This document shows, one piece after another, positions 42,701-51,710 of a DNA stretch of 64,000 nt; the stretch's first letter is position 1; each line of letters begins with the position of its first letter. A model generated the notes under the pieces. That model did no database searches. It was not told where the DNA came from and saw only the letters and a program-made list of their open reading frames with translations. Where the stretch lies: the NCBI RefSeq assembly GCF_024172185.1, contig NZ_JAMZEC010000001.1, positions 682,001 through 746,000 on the forward strand, written 5' to 3'. Source of the stretch: Nonomuraea roseoviolacea subsp. carminata. GTDB taxonomy: Bacteria > Actinomycetota > Actinomycetes > Streptosporangiales > Streptosporangiaceae. The position numbers and the translations under genes are program-made.

Positions 42701-43716
42701 GCACCGCCGTGATCGCGACCGTGAGGACCGCGCTGCGGTCCGTGCTGCAGTGGAACCCGCTCGCCCCCGCCCCGCGCGCGGGGGAGGCGGACCCGCGACG
42801 GGCGGAAGGCGGCCCGCGGGGCGGGGCGTCGGCGCTGATGACGCTGACGGAGCGGGTGCCGGCGCTGGCCGCCCCGTGCCGGATGCACCCTTCCGTGTAC
42901 GCGATCGAGGCGGCCGTGATCGACTGGGCGCGGCGCACCGGCCTGGAGGCGGACCCGGGCGTCGGGTTCCACCGGATCGCCGGGCGGGCGCTGGCCGAGT
43001 TCGACGCGGCCGCGGCGGCGCTGTTCGCGCAGTGGCTGACGTGGCTGTTCCATCTGGACGACGAGATGGACGAGGGTCCCGCCCGGCTGGAGATCTTCCA
43101 GGGGCTGCTGGAGGGCCGCGCGGCGCATCCGCTGGAGGCGGCGTTCGCGGACCTGTGGCGGGTGACGAGCGCGCGGATGAGCGACCACTGGCGGGCCAGG
43201 TTCGCCGCGAACCTGCGGCGCCATCACGACGCGTGCCGCGCGCAGGCGGCCAACCGGGCGGCGGGACGCGTGCCGACGCTGCGCCAGTATCCGGCGCTGC
43301 GCCGGGCGACCGTCGGCCCGTACGTCTTCGACCTGGTCGAGCCGTGCCTGCGGGTGGAGGCGCCGGCCTGGCTGCAGGGCTGCGAGGCGTGGCGGGAGCT
43401 CGTGGACGCCTGCAACGACGTGACGGCGTGGTGCAACGACGTCGCCTCGCGGGCGAAGGAACGCGGCGACGGGCACAACCTGGTGGTGGTCGCGGCGGCC
43501 GAGCTGGGGCTGGCGGAGCCGGAGGCGGTGGCGTGGGTGCTCGACCGGATCGCCGAGCGCTGCCAGGACATGACGCGGGCGGCCCGGCGGCTGCCGCTCG
43601 ACGAGCTGGGGCCGCGCGCGGCCCGCGACGTGAGCAAGGTCGCGTGCGCGTACCTGGCGGCGCCGCGGGCGCACATCGACTGGCTGGTGGAGTCGACCCG
43701 ATACGCGCACCGATGA
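42697..43716 (+). CDS. Class I terpene synthase
   Basis: A 339-residue protein (GTG 42697, four-base overlap with the EF-hand gene). It holds the metal-binding DDEMDE (Asp121 to Glu126), the NSE triad NDVASRAKE (Asn247, Ser251, Glu255) and a C-terminal Arg-Tyr pair in TRYAHR, which are the three conserved sites of bacterial class I cyclases. It would convert a prenyl diphosphate, probably farnesyl diphosphate, into a cyclic terpene. No prenyltransferase or P450 is adjacent, so the product cannot be predicted. The N-terminal 45 residues are an extra, low-complexity extension. Confidence 0.9.
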   Translation: MSTAVIATVRTALRSVLQWNPLAPAPRAGEADPRRAEGGPRGGASALMTLTERVPALAAPCRMHPSVYAIEAAVIDWARRTGLEADPGVGFHRIAGRALAEFDAAAAALFAQWLTWLFHLDDEMDEGPARLEIFQGLLEGRAAHPLEAAFADLWRVTSARMSDHWRARFAANLRRHHDACRAQAANRAAGRVPTLRQYPALRRATVGPYVFDLVEPCLRVEAPAWLQGCEAWRELVDACNDVTAWCNDVASRAKERGDGHNLVVVAAAELGLAEPEAVAWVLDRIAERCQDMTRAARRLPLDELGPRAARDVSKVACAYLAAPRAHIDWLVESTRYAHR

Positions 43717-43724
43717 GAGCCCGG

Positions 43725-43806
43725 GTCAGGGGGCGCGCGTCCAGGGCAAGAGGCTCGGTCAGGGGGCGTGCGTCCAGGGAAACCCTCGGTCAGGGGGCGT
43801 GCAGGG
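43725..43806. repeat. Three short direct repeats
   Basis: GTCAGGGGGCG followed by CGCGTCCAGGG or close variants occurs at 43725, 43758 and 43789, about 31-33 bases apart. The last copy overlaps the stop codon of the minus-strand regulator gene. It may mark slipped-strand amplification. Confidence 0.7.
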
Positions 43807-44758
43807 CGAGGGCGTCGCCCGTGGGGGTGCGCCGGTAGACGACCTCCTTGCCGACGCGCAGCCCCACGGCCAGCCCGCTGTCGCTGAGCACGCCGAGGTG
43901 CTGGCTGACGGCGCCGCGCGAGATGGTCATCCGGTCAGCCAGCGCCGAGGTGGTGGCCGGCTCGGCCAGCGCGAGCAGGATCCGTGCCCGGCTGCGGCCG
44001 ATGAGCGCGGCGAGCGCGCCGGGGGCCGGCGGCGGCCCCTGCTCCCACAGCGTGCCGACACCGGACACCGGATAGACGAGCATCGACTGGTACGGCTCGG
44101 ACATGATGGCCGTGGCCGGCCAGTAGAACGCGCTGGGCACCAGCAGCAGCCCGTCGCCGTGGATGGACTCGGTCGCGCGGTGGCAGGGCCGTTCGACGAC
44201 GAGCCGCTCCCCCGTCCACGACACGGCCGGGTCGAGCCCGGCGAACAGCTCCCGCGCCCCGCCCGTGGTCAGCAGCCGCGACCTGCGCAGCACGTCACGC
44301 TCCAGCAGCGCGTACACGCGTGGCCAGAACTCCGCCAGGCACGCCTCCCAGTACGCCTCCAGCGCGTCGGCGACCCGGGCCACCCCGGCCGCCGGGTCGG
44401 CGCGGAAGCGCTCGATCATCGCCGGGTCCGAGCCCACGACCCAGCCCGCCTCGATCGCGGCCCGCTCCGGCGGGGTGCGCCGCACGACCTCGATCTCGCT
44501 CGCGAAGTCGGGCAGCGGCGTGTCCGGCGGCGGGGTGATGAAGTCCACCAGGTAGCCGTCCGGGGGGACGAGCGCGAACAGCTCCTCCATGTCGAGCCCG
44601 GCCAGGCGGGGCCGCACGCACTTGATCCACGGCAGGTGGACCGACTGCCGGGCCGGGTCGCGCAGCGTCCGCAGGCTGGCCACCAGCTCCCACAACGGCG
44701 AGAACGCGAACCTGATCCGCGCCACGTCCTCCGGCTTGAGCACCCAGGTCATCGCCAC
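43790..44758 (-). CDS. ArsR-type regulator with N-terminal DUF5937-like domain
   Basis: A 322-residue protein (start 44758 or ATG 44752). The C-terminal 80 residues hold a winged helix (RILLALAEPATTSALADRMT and GAVSQHLGVLSDSGLAVGLR) of ArsR type. The first 240 residues match the actinobacterial DUF5937-like module usually fused to this HTH. It is divergent from an MFS transporter with only 60 bases between the starts, so it probably controls that exporter. Confidence 0.8.
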   Translation of the reverse strand: MAMTWVLKPEDVARIRFAFSPLWELVASLRTLRDPARQSVHLPWIKCVRPRLAGLDMEELFALVPPDGYLVDFITPPPDTPLPDFASEIEVVRRTPPERAAIEAGWVVGSDPAMIERFRADPAAGVARVADALEAYWEACLAEFWPRVYALLERDVLRRSRLLTTGGARELFAGLDPAVSWTGERLVVERPCHRATESIHGDGLLLVPSAFYWPATAIMSEPYQSMLVYPVSGVGTLWEQGPPPAPGALAALIGRSRARILLALAEPATTSALADRMTISRGAVSQHLGVLSDSGLAVGLRVGKEVVYRRTPTGDALALHAP

Positions 44759-44762
44759 ACGT

Positions 44763-44778
44763 TTTAGTGTGCCCTAAA
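44763..44778. promoter_or_regulatory. Possible operator between regulator and MFS gene
   Basis: TTTAG and CTAAA separated by six bases form a dyad in an AT-rich patch of the 60-base divergent promoter region. Confidence 0.4.
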
Positions 44779-44818
44779 TCGTTCGCCCGCCGCCGCGCGG
44801 GTCATCACGCTTGGTCCC

Positions 44819-46039
44819 GTGAGCACCCCCGTTCTTGAGAAGCCCGGTTTCCTGCGGTCGGCGTTCGGCGGGCTGCCCCGCCCGTTCTGGGCGTTGTGGG
44901 GCGGCACGCTGGTGAACCGCCTGGGCACCATGGTCCTGCCGTTCACCGGCGTCTACCTCACGCAGGAGCGCGGCCTGTCCGTGGCGGCGGCCGGGGTCGT
45001 GATGGCGGTGTTCGGCGCCGGGTCGCTGGTGTCGCAGCTCGGCGCCGGCGTCCTCGCCGACCGGATCGGCCGCCGGGCGACGCTGGCGGGCGGCATGCTG
45101 GCCACCGCCGCCACGATGCTGTGGCTGGGCGCCAGCTCGTCGCTCGCCATGATCACGACGGCGATGTTCGTGCTGGGCGTGGTGATCGACGCCTACCGCC
45201 CGGCGACGAACGCGCTGGTCGCCGACCTGGTCTCGCCCCAGGAGCGGCCCCGCGCCTACGGGCTGTTGTTCTGGGCGATCAACCTGGGGTACGCGTTCGG
45301 CATGACCGCCGGCGGGCGGCTGGCCGGCATGGGGTTCTCCTGGCTGTTCTGGATCGACGCGGCCACCTGCGTGGCCTTCGCGGCGCTGGTGTGGCGGGCC
45401 GTGCCGGAGACCCGGCCGGTCGGGCGCGAGGCGGGCGGCGGGTTCGGCGTGGTGCTGCGTGACCGGGTCATGGTCGCGTTCACCCTGGTCATGCTGGGCA
45501 ACGCGCTCATGTACTCGCAGACGGTCACGATGCTGCCGGTCGCGATGACCCGGGTCGTGGGCATCCCGTCCGGCGACTTCGGCCTGGCGATGGCGCTGAA
45601 CGGGGTGATCATCGTGCTCGCGCAGCCGCTGGTGTCCGGATGGATCGGGCGGCGCGACCCGGCGCGGATGCTGGCCCTGGGACTGATGATCATGGCAGCC
45701 GGGTTCGGGCTCACCGCCTTCGTCACCTCGGTGGCGGGGCTGGTGGCGACGATCGTGGTGTGGACGTCCGGGGAGATCGTGACGGCCGGCATCGCGGGGA
45801 CCGTGGTGGCCCGGCTCGCTCCCCCTCATCTTCGGGGCCGGTACGCGGGGCTGGAGGGGTTCCCCTGGTCGGTGTCCGCGGTGCTGGGGCCGCTGTTCGG
45901 CGGGCTGCTGCTGGGGGTGAGCCCTCAGGCGCTGTGGTTCACGGTCGGCGGGCTGGGCCTCGCGTCGGCGGCCGGCATGCTCGCCCTCGGCCCCGCCATC
46001 CGCCGGCGCGGCCAGGTCATCCCGCTCCACCGCCGCTGA
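44819..46039 (+). CDS. MFS transporter
   Basis: A 406-residue protein (GTG 44819) with twelve predicted transmembrane segments. The motif GAGVLADRIGRRATLAGGML after helix 2 is the classic MFS motif A, and GVVIDAYRPATNALVADL matches the drug-exporter-like subgroup. Probably an efflux pump, controlled by the divergent ArsR-type protein. Confidence 0.88.
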   Translation: MSTPVLEKPGFLRSAFGGLPRPFWALWGGTLVNRLGTMVLPFTGVYLTQERGLSVAAAGVVMAVFGAGSLVSQLGAGVLADRIGRRATLAGGMLATAATMLWLGASSSLAMITTAMFVLGVVIDAYRPATNALVADLVSPQERPRAYGLLFWAINLGYAFGMTAGGRLAGMGFSWLFWIDAATCVAFAALVWRAVPETRPVGREAGGGFGVVLRDRVMVAFTLVMLGNALMYSQTVTMLPVAMTRVVGIPSGDFGLAMALNGVIIVLAQPLVSGWIGRRDPARMLALGLMIMAAGFGLTAFVTSVAGLVATIVVWTSGEIVTAGIAGTVVARLAPPHLRGRYAGLEGFPWSVSAVLGPLFGGLLLGVSPQALWFTVGGLGLASAAGMLALGPAIRRRGQVIPLHRR

Positions 46040-46102
46040 CCCGGCCGTCCCCGGCGCCGGGATCGCGCGAACTTCCCCGGCCCTGCGGTCGTCGTATGGA
46101 CC

Positions 46103-46128
46103 GAACGACGTTCAGGGGACGTTGAACG
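46103..46128 (+). promoter_or_regulatory. Inverted repeats upstream of the histidine kinase gene
   Basis: GAACGACGTTC (46103-46113) and the pair CGTTCA (46109-46114) with TGAACG (46123-46128) form overlapping dyads just before the kinase start, possibly the binding site of the adjacent response regulator. Confidence 0.4.
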
Positions 46129-46140
46129 GCTTTTGATCGG

Positions 46141-48087
46141 ATGATGGCACCCGTCCGATACCTTCCTCCCCGAGCAGCAGGGTCACCGGGTGAGAGGACG
46201 GGTGGGATGCGCCACGCTGGACGGGCGCGCGGGGTGGCGATCGGCCTGGCCTCGCTCGCCGTCGTCTTCGAGCTGACCAACATCTGGGTGACGGCCCAGC
46301 TCCCGCAGCCGTCGTACACGCCGCTGCCGTTCGCCCCCGAGGACGTCGCGGGCACGGCGTTCCCGGTGTTCGGCGCGATCCTCGTGTACAGCAGGCCGCG
46401 CCTGGTCATCGGCTGGCTGCTGGTGGCGGGCGGGCTGGCCTCGGCGGCCAACATCCTGTCCGCGAACCTCAACCTGCTCCTCGACGGCCCGGCGCTGGAC
46501 TGGCTGATCGTCAACGTCACCTGGCAGGTCGGCGAGCTGACCCTGGGCGTCCTCCTGCCGCTCCTCTACCCGACCGGCAGGCTGCCGGGCAGGAGGTGGG
46601 CGTGGGTGGCCGGGCTGGCGCTGGCCGGCGACGCGCTCGACTGGGTCGCCGTGTCCGTCCGCAGCCTTCCCCTGCGGGAGGCGGCCCACTGGGCGGTCGC
46701 GGCCGCCATGGGGCTGGCGTTCGTGTCGCTGGCCGTGCGGTTCGCCCGGGGGGACGCGGTCGAGCGGCGGCAGTTGCTGTGGCTGCTGGTGACGCTGCCC
46801 GGGCTGCTGCTGCCGTGGATGCTCGGCGACCCGTTCTGGTGGCTGGCGTCGCTGGGGATCCCGCTGATCCCGGCGGCGATCGCGGTCGCGGTGCTGCGGT
46901 ACCGGCTGTTCGGCATCGACACGCTGATCAGCCGGGCGCTGGTCGGGACCGGCCTGGCGGTGGTGATCGGCGGCGTGTACCTGGCGGCCGGTGCGGCGTC
47001 CAGCCTGTTCCTGTCGGGGGTGGACCGGGTGGCGGGGCTCGCGGCGGCGCTGTTCGCCGGGGCGTTCTTCCACCCGATGCGCCGGCTGTTCCTGCGCGGC
47101 GTGGACCGCCTGCTCTACGGCAGCACCGGCGACCCGGACGCGCTGGCCGACCGGCTCAAGCTGCGGCTCCAGCTCGCCGATCCCGGCCACGGGCTGCTGG
47201 CCACGCTGGAGGTCCTGCGCGACGGGCTGTCGGTGACGGGCGTGGCCGTCGAGGTGGACGGCGCGGTGACGGTGACGGGCACGCTGGACGTCCCGGCCCG
47301 TACGGTGCCGCTGGTGTGGCACGGCGAGCCGGTCGGCCTGCTGCTGGTCGGACCGACGGACCGGCGCCGCTTCGCGGCCGCGCACGACGAGCGGGTGCTG
47401 GGCACGCTCACGCCGTTCATCGCCGACGCCGCGCACGCCGTGCGGCTGACGGCCGCGCTCCAGCGCTCCCGCGAGCGGATCATCACGGCGCGCGAGGAGG
47501 AGCGGCGGCGGCTGCGCCGCGACCTGCACGACGGGCTGGGCCAGTCGCTCAGCGGCATGGCCATGTCGATCAACGCGGCGCGCATGACGCTCCACTCGTC
47601 GCCCGAGCGCGCCGCGCGGCTGCTCACGACCCTGCGCGACGGCATGGACGCCGTCACCGGCGACATCAGGCAGCTCGTGTACGGGCTGCGCCCGCCCGCG
47701 CTGGACGAGCTCGGCCTGGCCGGGGCCGTCGAGGAGCTGACCGAAGCGCCGGTCGAGGCGTCCGGCGACCTCACCGGCCTGCCGGCGGCCGTCGAGGTGG
47801 CCGCGTACCGCATCGTGCAGGAGGCGCTGACGAACGCCCGCAAGCACTCCGGCGCCGACCGGATCGAGGTCGCGCTGCGGCGCGGCCCCCTCACGGGCGA
47901 CGGCGCCGGCCGGGGCGACGTGCTGCGGGTGACCGTCACCGACGACGGGTGCGGCATCCCGCCGGACGCGCGGGCGGGCGTGGGGCTGTCGTCCATGCGG
48001 GAGCGGGCCGCCGAGCTGGGCGGCACCTGCGTGGTCCGGCCGCGCGAAGGCGGCGGCACCGAGGTCAGCGCGGACCTCCCGCTGTGA
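46141..48087 (+). CDS. NarL-type sensor histidine kinase
   Basis: A 648-residue protein (start 46141, or the nearby ATG 46207 MRHAGRARGVAIGLA). The first 300 residues contain about eight hydrophobic helices. A GAF-like region follows (residues about 330-440), then the HisKA_3 dimerisation motif EEERRRLRRDLHDGLGQSLS with the phosphorylated His near residue 463. The ATPase domain follows (YRIVQEALTNARKHSGADRI, DDGCGIPPDARAGVGLSSMR). It senses an unknown signal at the membrane and pairs with the response regulator fusion that starts 107 bases downstream. Confidence 0.92.
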   Translation: MMAPVRYLPPRAAGSPGERTGGMRHAGRARGVAIGLASLAVVFELTNIWVTAQLPQPSYTPLPFAPEDVAGTAFPVFGAILVYSRPRLVIGWLLVAGGLASAANILSANLNLLLDGPALDWLIVNVTWQVGELTLGVLLPLLYPTGRLPGRRWAWVAGLALAGDALDWVAVSVRSLPLREAAHWAVAAAMGLAFVSLAVRFARGDAVERRQLLWLLVTLPGLLLPWMLGDPFWWLASLGIPLIPAAIAVAVLRYRLFGIDTLISRALVGTGLAVVIGGVYLAAGAASSLFLSGVDRVAGLAAALFAGAFFHPMRRLFLRGVDRLLYGSTGDPDALADRLKLRLQLADPGHGLLATLEVLRDGLSVTGVAVEVDGAVTVTGTLDVPARTVPLVWHGEPVGLLLVGPTDRRRFAAAHDERVLGTLTPFIADAAHAVRLTAALQRSRERIITAREEERRRLRRDLHDGLGQSLSGMAMSINAARMTLHSSPERAARLLTTLRDGMDAVTGDIRQLVYGLRPPALDELGLAGAVEELTEAPVEASGDLTGLPAAVEVAAYRIVQEALTNARKHSGADRIEVALRRGPLTGDGAGRGDVLRVTVTDDGCGIPPDARAGVGLSSMRERAAELGGTCVVRPREGGGTEVSADLPL

Positions 48088-48194
48088 CGCGCGCCCCGGG
48101 CCCGCGTCGTGAAGCCGTTCTCCACCCGCTCACGAAGCACTGTAGAAGATCGCCATATCCCCCGACGTCAAAGGGCTCTACGCTTACCTCTGCC

Positions 48195-49661
48195 ATGCTG
48201 ACATTCACCGCGCTGGGACCGTTCCATGCCTGGTCCGACGGCGTTCCCCTCGACCTCGGCGGCCAGCGGCAGCGGGCGGTGCTCGCCCGCCTGCTCGTGG
48301 CCGGCGGCCGCGCCGTGCCCGTGACCACGCTCATCGACGAGCTGTGGCCCGGCGACCCGCCCGCGCAGGCGCTGTCGACCATCCAGGGGTACGTCTCCCG
48401 CCTGCGCCGCGCCCTCGAACCCGGCCGCGCGCCCCGCGAGGAGGCCGGGGTGCTCGTGTCGGCCGCCCGGGGGTACGCGCTGCGCGCCACGCCCGACCAG
48501 GTGGACGCCTGGAGGTTCGAGGACCTCGTCCAGTCCGACGGCGACCCGGCGCGCCTGTGGGAGGCCATGGACGCGGCGCTCGCGCTCTGGCGGGGGCCCG
48601 CGCTCGCCGAGTTCTCCGACCTGACCTGGGCCGTCACGGAGGCGGGCCGGCTGGAGGAGCTGCGGCTGGTCGCCGTGGAGCGGCGCGCCGGCGCGGGCCT
48701 CGCGCTCGGCCGGGCGACGGCGCTGGTCGCCGACCTGGAGGCGCACGCCTCGGCGTACCCGCTGCGCGAGGAGGCGTGGCGGCTGCTGGCGCTGGCCCTG
48801 TACCGGACGGGCCGGCAGGGCGACGCGCTCGGCGCGCTGCGGCGGGCCCGCGCGATCTGGCGCGACGAGCTGGGGCTGGACCTGACGAGCGGGCTGCAGC
48901 GGCTGGAGGGCGACATGCTCGCCCAGCGCCTGGAGGAGCCCGCCTCCCCCGCCCCGGCCACGTCCCCGGCCCCGGTCTCGGCATCGGTCGCGGGGCCGGC
49001 GCTGCGGGTGCTCGTGGCCGACGACCAGGCCCTGGTACGCGCCGGCATGCGGACCGTGCTGAGCGACGAGCCCGGACTGGAGCCGGCCGGGGAGGCGGCC
49101 GACGGCGAGGAGGCGATCGCGCTCGCCCGCCGCACCCGCCCCGACGTGGTGCTGCTCGACATCCAGATGCCGCGCCTGGACGGCCTGGCCGCGGCCCGCC
49201 GCATCCTGGCCGACGAGCGGCCGCCCAAGGTGATCGTGATGACCACGTTCGGCAGCGACGACAACCTGTACGCGGCGCTGCGGGCGGGCGTCAGCGGGTT
49301 CGTGCTGAAGACGTCCCCTCCGGAGCAGCTCGTGGCCGCGATCCGGGCCGCCGCGGCCGGCGACGCGCTGATCGACCCGGCCGTCACGACGCGCGTGATC
49401 GCCGGGTTCGCCGGCCGTACCGACCCGGCCTCTCCCCCGGCCCTGGCCGGGCTGTCCGACGACCGGATCGACGTGCTCAAGCTCGTGGCCCGCGGCCTGA
49501 CGAACCAGCAGATCGCGCGGACCCTCGCGCTGCCCGAACCGGCCGTGGCCGCGCGGGTGACGGCGCTGCTCGACCACCTCGGGCTGATCGACCGGGCGCA
49601 GCTCGTCGTCGCCGCCTACGAGTCCGGCCTGGTCACCCCGGGAGGCGCGATCAGGAAATGA
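48195..49661 (+). CDS. SARP (BTAD) domain fused to a NarL-type response regulator
   Basis: A 488-residue protein (ATG 48195). Residues 1-95 are an OmpR-like winged helix of the SARP type (LGGQRQRAVLARLLVAGGRA, LSTIQGYVSRLRRALEPG). Residues about 100-250 are the bacterial transcriptional activation domain (EEAWRLLALALYRTGRQGDA, then LRRARAIWRDELGLDLTSGL). A proline/alanine linker leads to a complete receiver domain (VLVADDQALVRAGMRTVLSD, phosphorylated Asp322 in VLLDIQMPRLDG), ending in a LuxR-type HTH region (LVARGLTNQQIARTLALPEP). Two DNA-binding modules in one protein is unusual. The neighbouring kinase is its natural partner. Confidence 0.9.
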   Translation: MLTFTALGPFHAWSDGVPLDLGGQRQRAVLARLLVAGGRAVPVTTLIDELWPGDPPAQALSTIQGYVSRLRRALEPGRAPREEAGVLVSAARGYALRATPDQVDAWRFEDLVQSDGDPARLWEAMDAALALWRGPALAEFSDLTWAVTEAGRLEELRLVAVERRAGAGLALGRATALVADLEAHASAYPLREEAWRLLALALYRTGRQGDALGALRRARAIWRDELGLDLTSGLQRLEGDMLAQRLEEPASPAPATSPAPVSASVAGPALRVLVADDQALVRAGMRTVLSDEPGLEPAGEAADGEEAIALARRTRPDVVLLDIQMPRLDGLAAARRILADERPPKVIVMTTFGSDDNLYAALRAGVSGFVLKTSPPEQLVAAIRAAAAGDALIDPAVTTRVIAGFAGRTDPASPPALAGLSDDRIDVLKLVARGLTNQQIARTLALPEPAVAARVTALLDHLGLIDRAQLVVAAYESGLVTPGGAIRK

Positions 49662-49713
49662 CCCGATCTTCACCGCCGGGGTGCCGAAAATCATGGCGTA
49701 TTAGGCTGGACGT

Positions 49714-51483
49714 GTGGCTCAACTGCGCATCGCCCTGGCACAGACCAACCCCACCGTAGGAGACCTCAGCGGCAACGCCGGCAAGCTCGTCGCCTGGACC
49801 CGCGACGCCGCCGACCGCGGCGCCCACCTCGTGGTCTTCACCGAGATGTTCCTCACCGGGTACCCGGTCGAGGACCTGGTGCTGCGCACCTCGTTCGTGG
49901 ACGCCAGCATCAGGGCGCTCCGGGAGACGGCCGCCCGGCTGCGCGACGAGGGGCTCGGCGAGCTGCCCGTGGTCGTCGGCCACGTCGACCGGGCCGGGCT
50001 GGCGCCGCGCGTCGGCCAGCCCAAGGGCGCGCCGCTCGACGCCGCCGCGCTGCTCCACCGCGGGGAGGTGGTGACCTGCACGGCCAAGCACCACCTGCCC
50101 AACTACGGCGTCTTCGACGAGTACCGCTACTTCGTCCGCGGCGACCGGCTGCCCGTCTTCCGGCTGCACGGCGTCGACGTGGCCGTCGCCGTCTGCGAGG
50201 ACCTCTGGCAGGAGGGCGGCCCCGTGTCCGTCGTCGGCCGGGCCGGCGCCGGGCTGCTCGTCGTGCCGAACGCCTCGCCGTACGAGAAGGAGAAGGACGA
50301 CGTCCGGCTGGAGCTGTGCGCGCGGCGGGCGCGCGAGGCCGGGTGCGCCCTCGTGTACGTCAACCAGGTCGGCGGCCAGGACGAGCTGGTCTTCGACGGC
50401 GACTCCCTGGTGGTGGACGCCTCGGGCGAGCTGGTCGCGCGGGCCGGGCAGTTCCGGGAGGAGCTGCTCACCGTGGACCTCGACCTGCCGGTGTCGGACG
50501 CCGAGCCCGGCAGGTACCCGTTCGACGCGGGCGACGGGTCCACGATCACCGTGGAGCGGCTGGTGCTGTCGCCCGAGCCCGTCCCGCCGTACGAGCCGGA
50601 GCCTCCGGTCATCGCGGACCGGCTCGACCTGCACGCCGAGGTCTACGCGGCGCTGGTGCTCGCCGTGCGCGACTACGTGGCCAAGAACGGCTTCCAGTCG
50701 GTCATCCTCGGGCTGTCCGGCGGCATCGACTCGGCGCTGACCGCGACCATCGCCTCCGACGCCATCGGCCCCGACCGGGTCCACGTCGTGCTCATGCCGT
50801 CCCGCTACTCCTCCGACCACTCGCTCGCCGACGCCGAGGAGCTGGTCCGCCGCCAGGGCGTCAACGCGCGGGTCGTCCCCATCGCCGACATCGTGGACGC
50901 GTTCGAGAAGGAGATCGAGCTGTCGGGCCTGGCCGCCGAGAACCTCCAGGCCCGCGTCCGCGGCATGATCCTCATGGGCCTGTCCAACGAGCACGGCCAC
51001 CTGGTGCTCACCACCGGCAACAAGAGCGAGCTGGCCACCGGCTACTCCACCCTCTACGGCGACTCGGCGGGCGGCTTCGCGCCGATCAAGGACGTGCCGA
51101 AGACGATGGTGTGGGAGCTGTCCCGGTGGCGCAACGAGCACAGTGACCCGTCGTTCCTGCTGCGCGCCGAACGGCCCGTGCCGGAGAACTCCATCACCAA
51201 GGAGCCCAGCGCCGAGCTGCGCCCCGACCAGCGCGACACCGACTCGCTGCCGCCGTACGAGGTGCTGGACCGGCTCCTCGACGACTACGTCGAGAAGGAC
51301 ATGGGCTCGCGCGAGCTCATCGAGGCGGGGCACGACCCGGAGCTGGTGGCGCGGGTCATCCGGCTGGTGGACCTGGCGGAGTACAAGCGGCGCCAGTACC
51401 CGCCGGGGCCGAAGATCACCCCGAAGAACTTCGGCCGCGACCGCCGCCTGCCCATCACCAACCGCTGGCGCGAGACCACCTGA
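49714..51483 (+). CDS. nadE: Glutamine-dependent NAD+ synthetase
   Basis: A 589-residue protein (GTG 49714). The N-terminal nitrilase-type glutaminase domain has the Glu44, Lys125 and Cys161 triad (VVFTEMFLTGYP, TAKHHLPNYGVFDE, VAVCEDLW). The C-terminal synthetase has the ATP-binding P-loop LGLSGGIDSALTA (Ser335 to Ser340) and TTGNKSELATGYSTLYGD. The domain order and length are those of two-domain NadE enzymes. It catalyses the last step of NAD synthesis, using glutamine-derived ammonia. In Streptomyces nadE also lies between glnE and glnA2. Confidence 0.97.
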   Translation: MAQLRIALAQTNPTVGDLSGNAGKLVAWTRDAADRGAHLVVFTEMFLTGYPVEDLVLRTSFVDASIRALRETAARLRDEGLGELPVVVGHVDRAGLAPRVGQPKGAPLDAAALLHRGEVVTCTAKHHLPNYGVFDEYRYFVRGDRLPVFRLHGVDVAVAVCEDLWQEGGPVSVVGRAGAGLLVVPNASPYEKEKDDVRLELCARRAREAGCALVYVNQVGGQDELVFDGDSLVVDASGELVARAGQFREELLTVDLDLPVSDAEPGRYPFDAGDGSTITVERLVLSPEPVPPYEPEPPVIADRLDLHAEVYAALVLAVRDYVAKNGFQSVILGLSGGIDSALTATIASDAIGPDRVHVVLMPSRYSSDHSLADAEELVRRQGVNARVVPIADIVDAFEKEIELSGLAAENLQARVRGMILMGLSNEHGHLVLTTGNKSELATGYSTLYGDSAGGFAPIKDVPKTMVWELSRWRNEHSDPSFLLRAERPVPENSITKEPSAELRPDQRDTDSLPPYEVLDRLLDDYVEKDMGSRELIEAGHDPELVARVIRLVDLAEYKRRQYPPGPKITPKNFGRDRRLPITNRWRETT

Positions 51484-51651
51484 CCCCTTCCGGGCCCGGG
51501 GCCCGCTACGGGCAAGGCCCTCACGGGGGCGCGCTCCGCGCGGGTCGCGGCTCGGCCGGCGCCACCGCGTCCTGCCGAACACGGTCAGAAGCACGCGGTG
51601 GTAAGGCTCTCGGAGAAGCGAACTCCCGCCCCTGGTCACAGCCCGCACGTG

Positions 51652-51676
51652 CAACAGTTTTCCCCCTTCGTCCCTC
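51652..51676 (+). promoter_or_regulatory. Possible SigE-family promoter
   Basis: GCAACAGTTTTCCCCCTTCG followed by TCCCTC lies about 40 bases before the sigma factor start. The AAC and CGTCC words resemble -35 and -10 boxes of ECF promoters, but the spacing (13 bases) is short, so autoregulation is tentative. Confidence 0.3.
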
Positions 51677-51710
51677 TGAACGGTGAAGGAACGACGAAGG
51701 GCGACGAGTC

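Noticed and set aside
43725..43806. Short direct repeats as an att site for another element
   Set aside because: No integrase or foreign segment is bounded by them; they are only about 30 bases apart.
46596..48194. A 1021-codon frame joining the histidine kinase region to the SARP fusion
   Set aside because: The upstream part is an alternate frame of the kinase gene; the SARP domain begins at ATG 48195.
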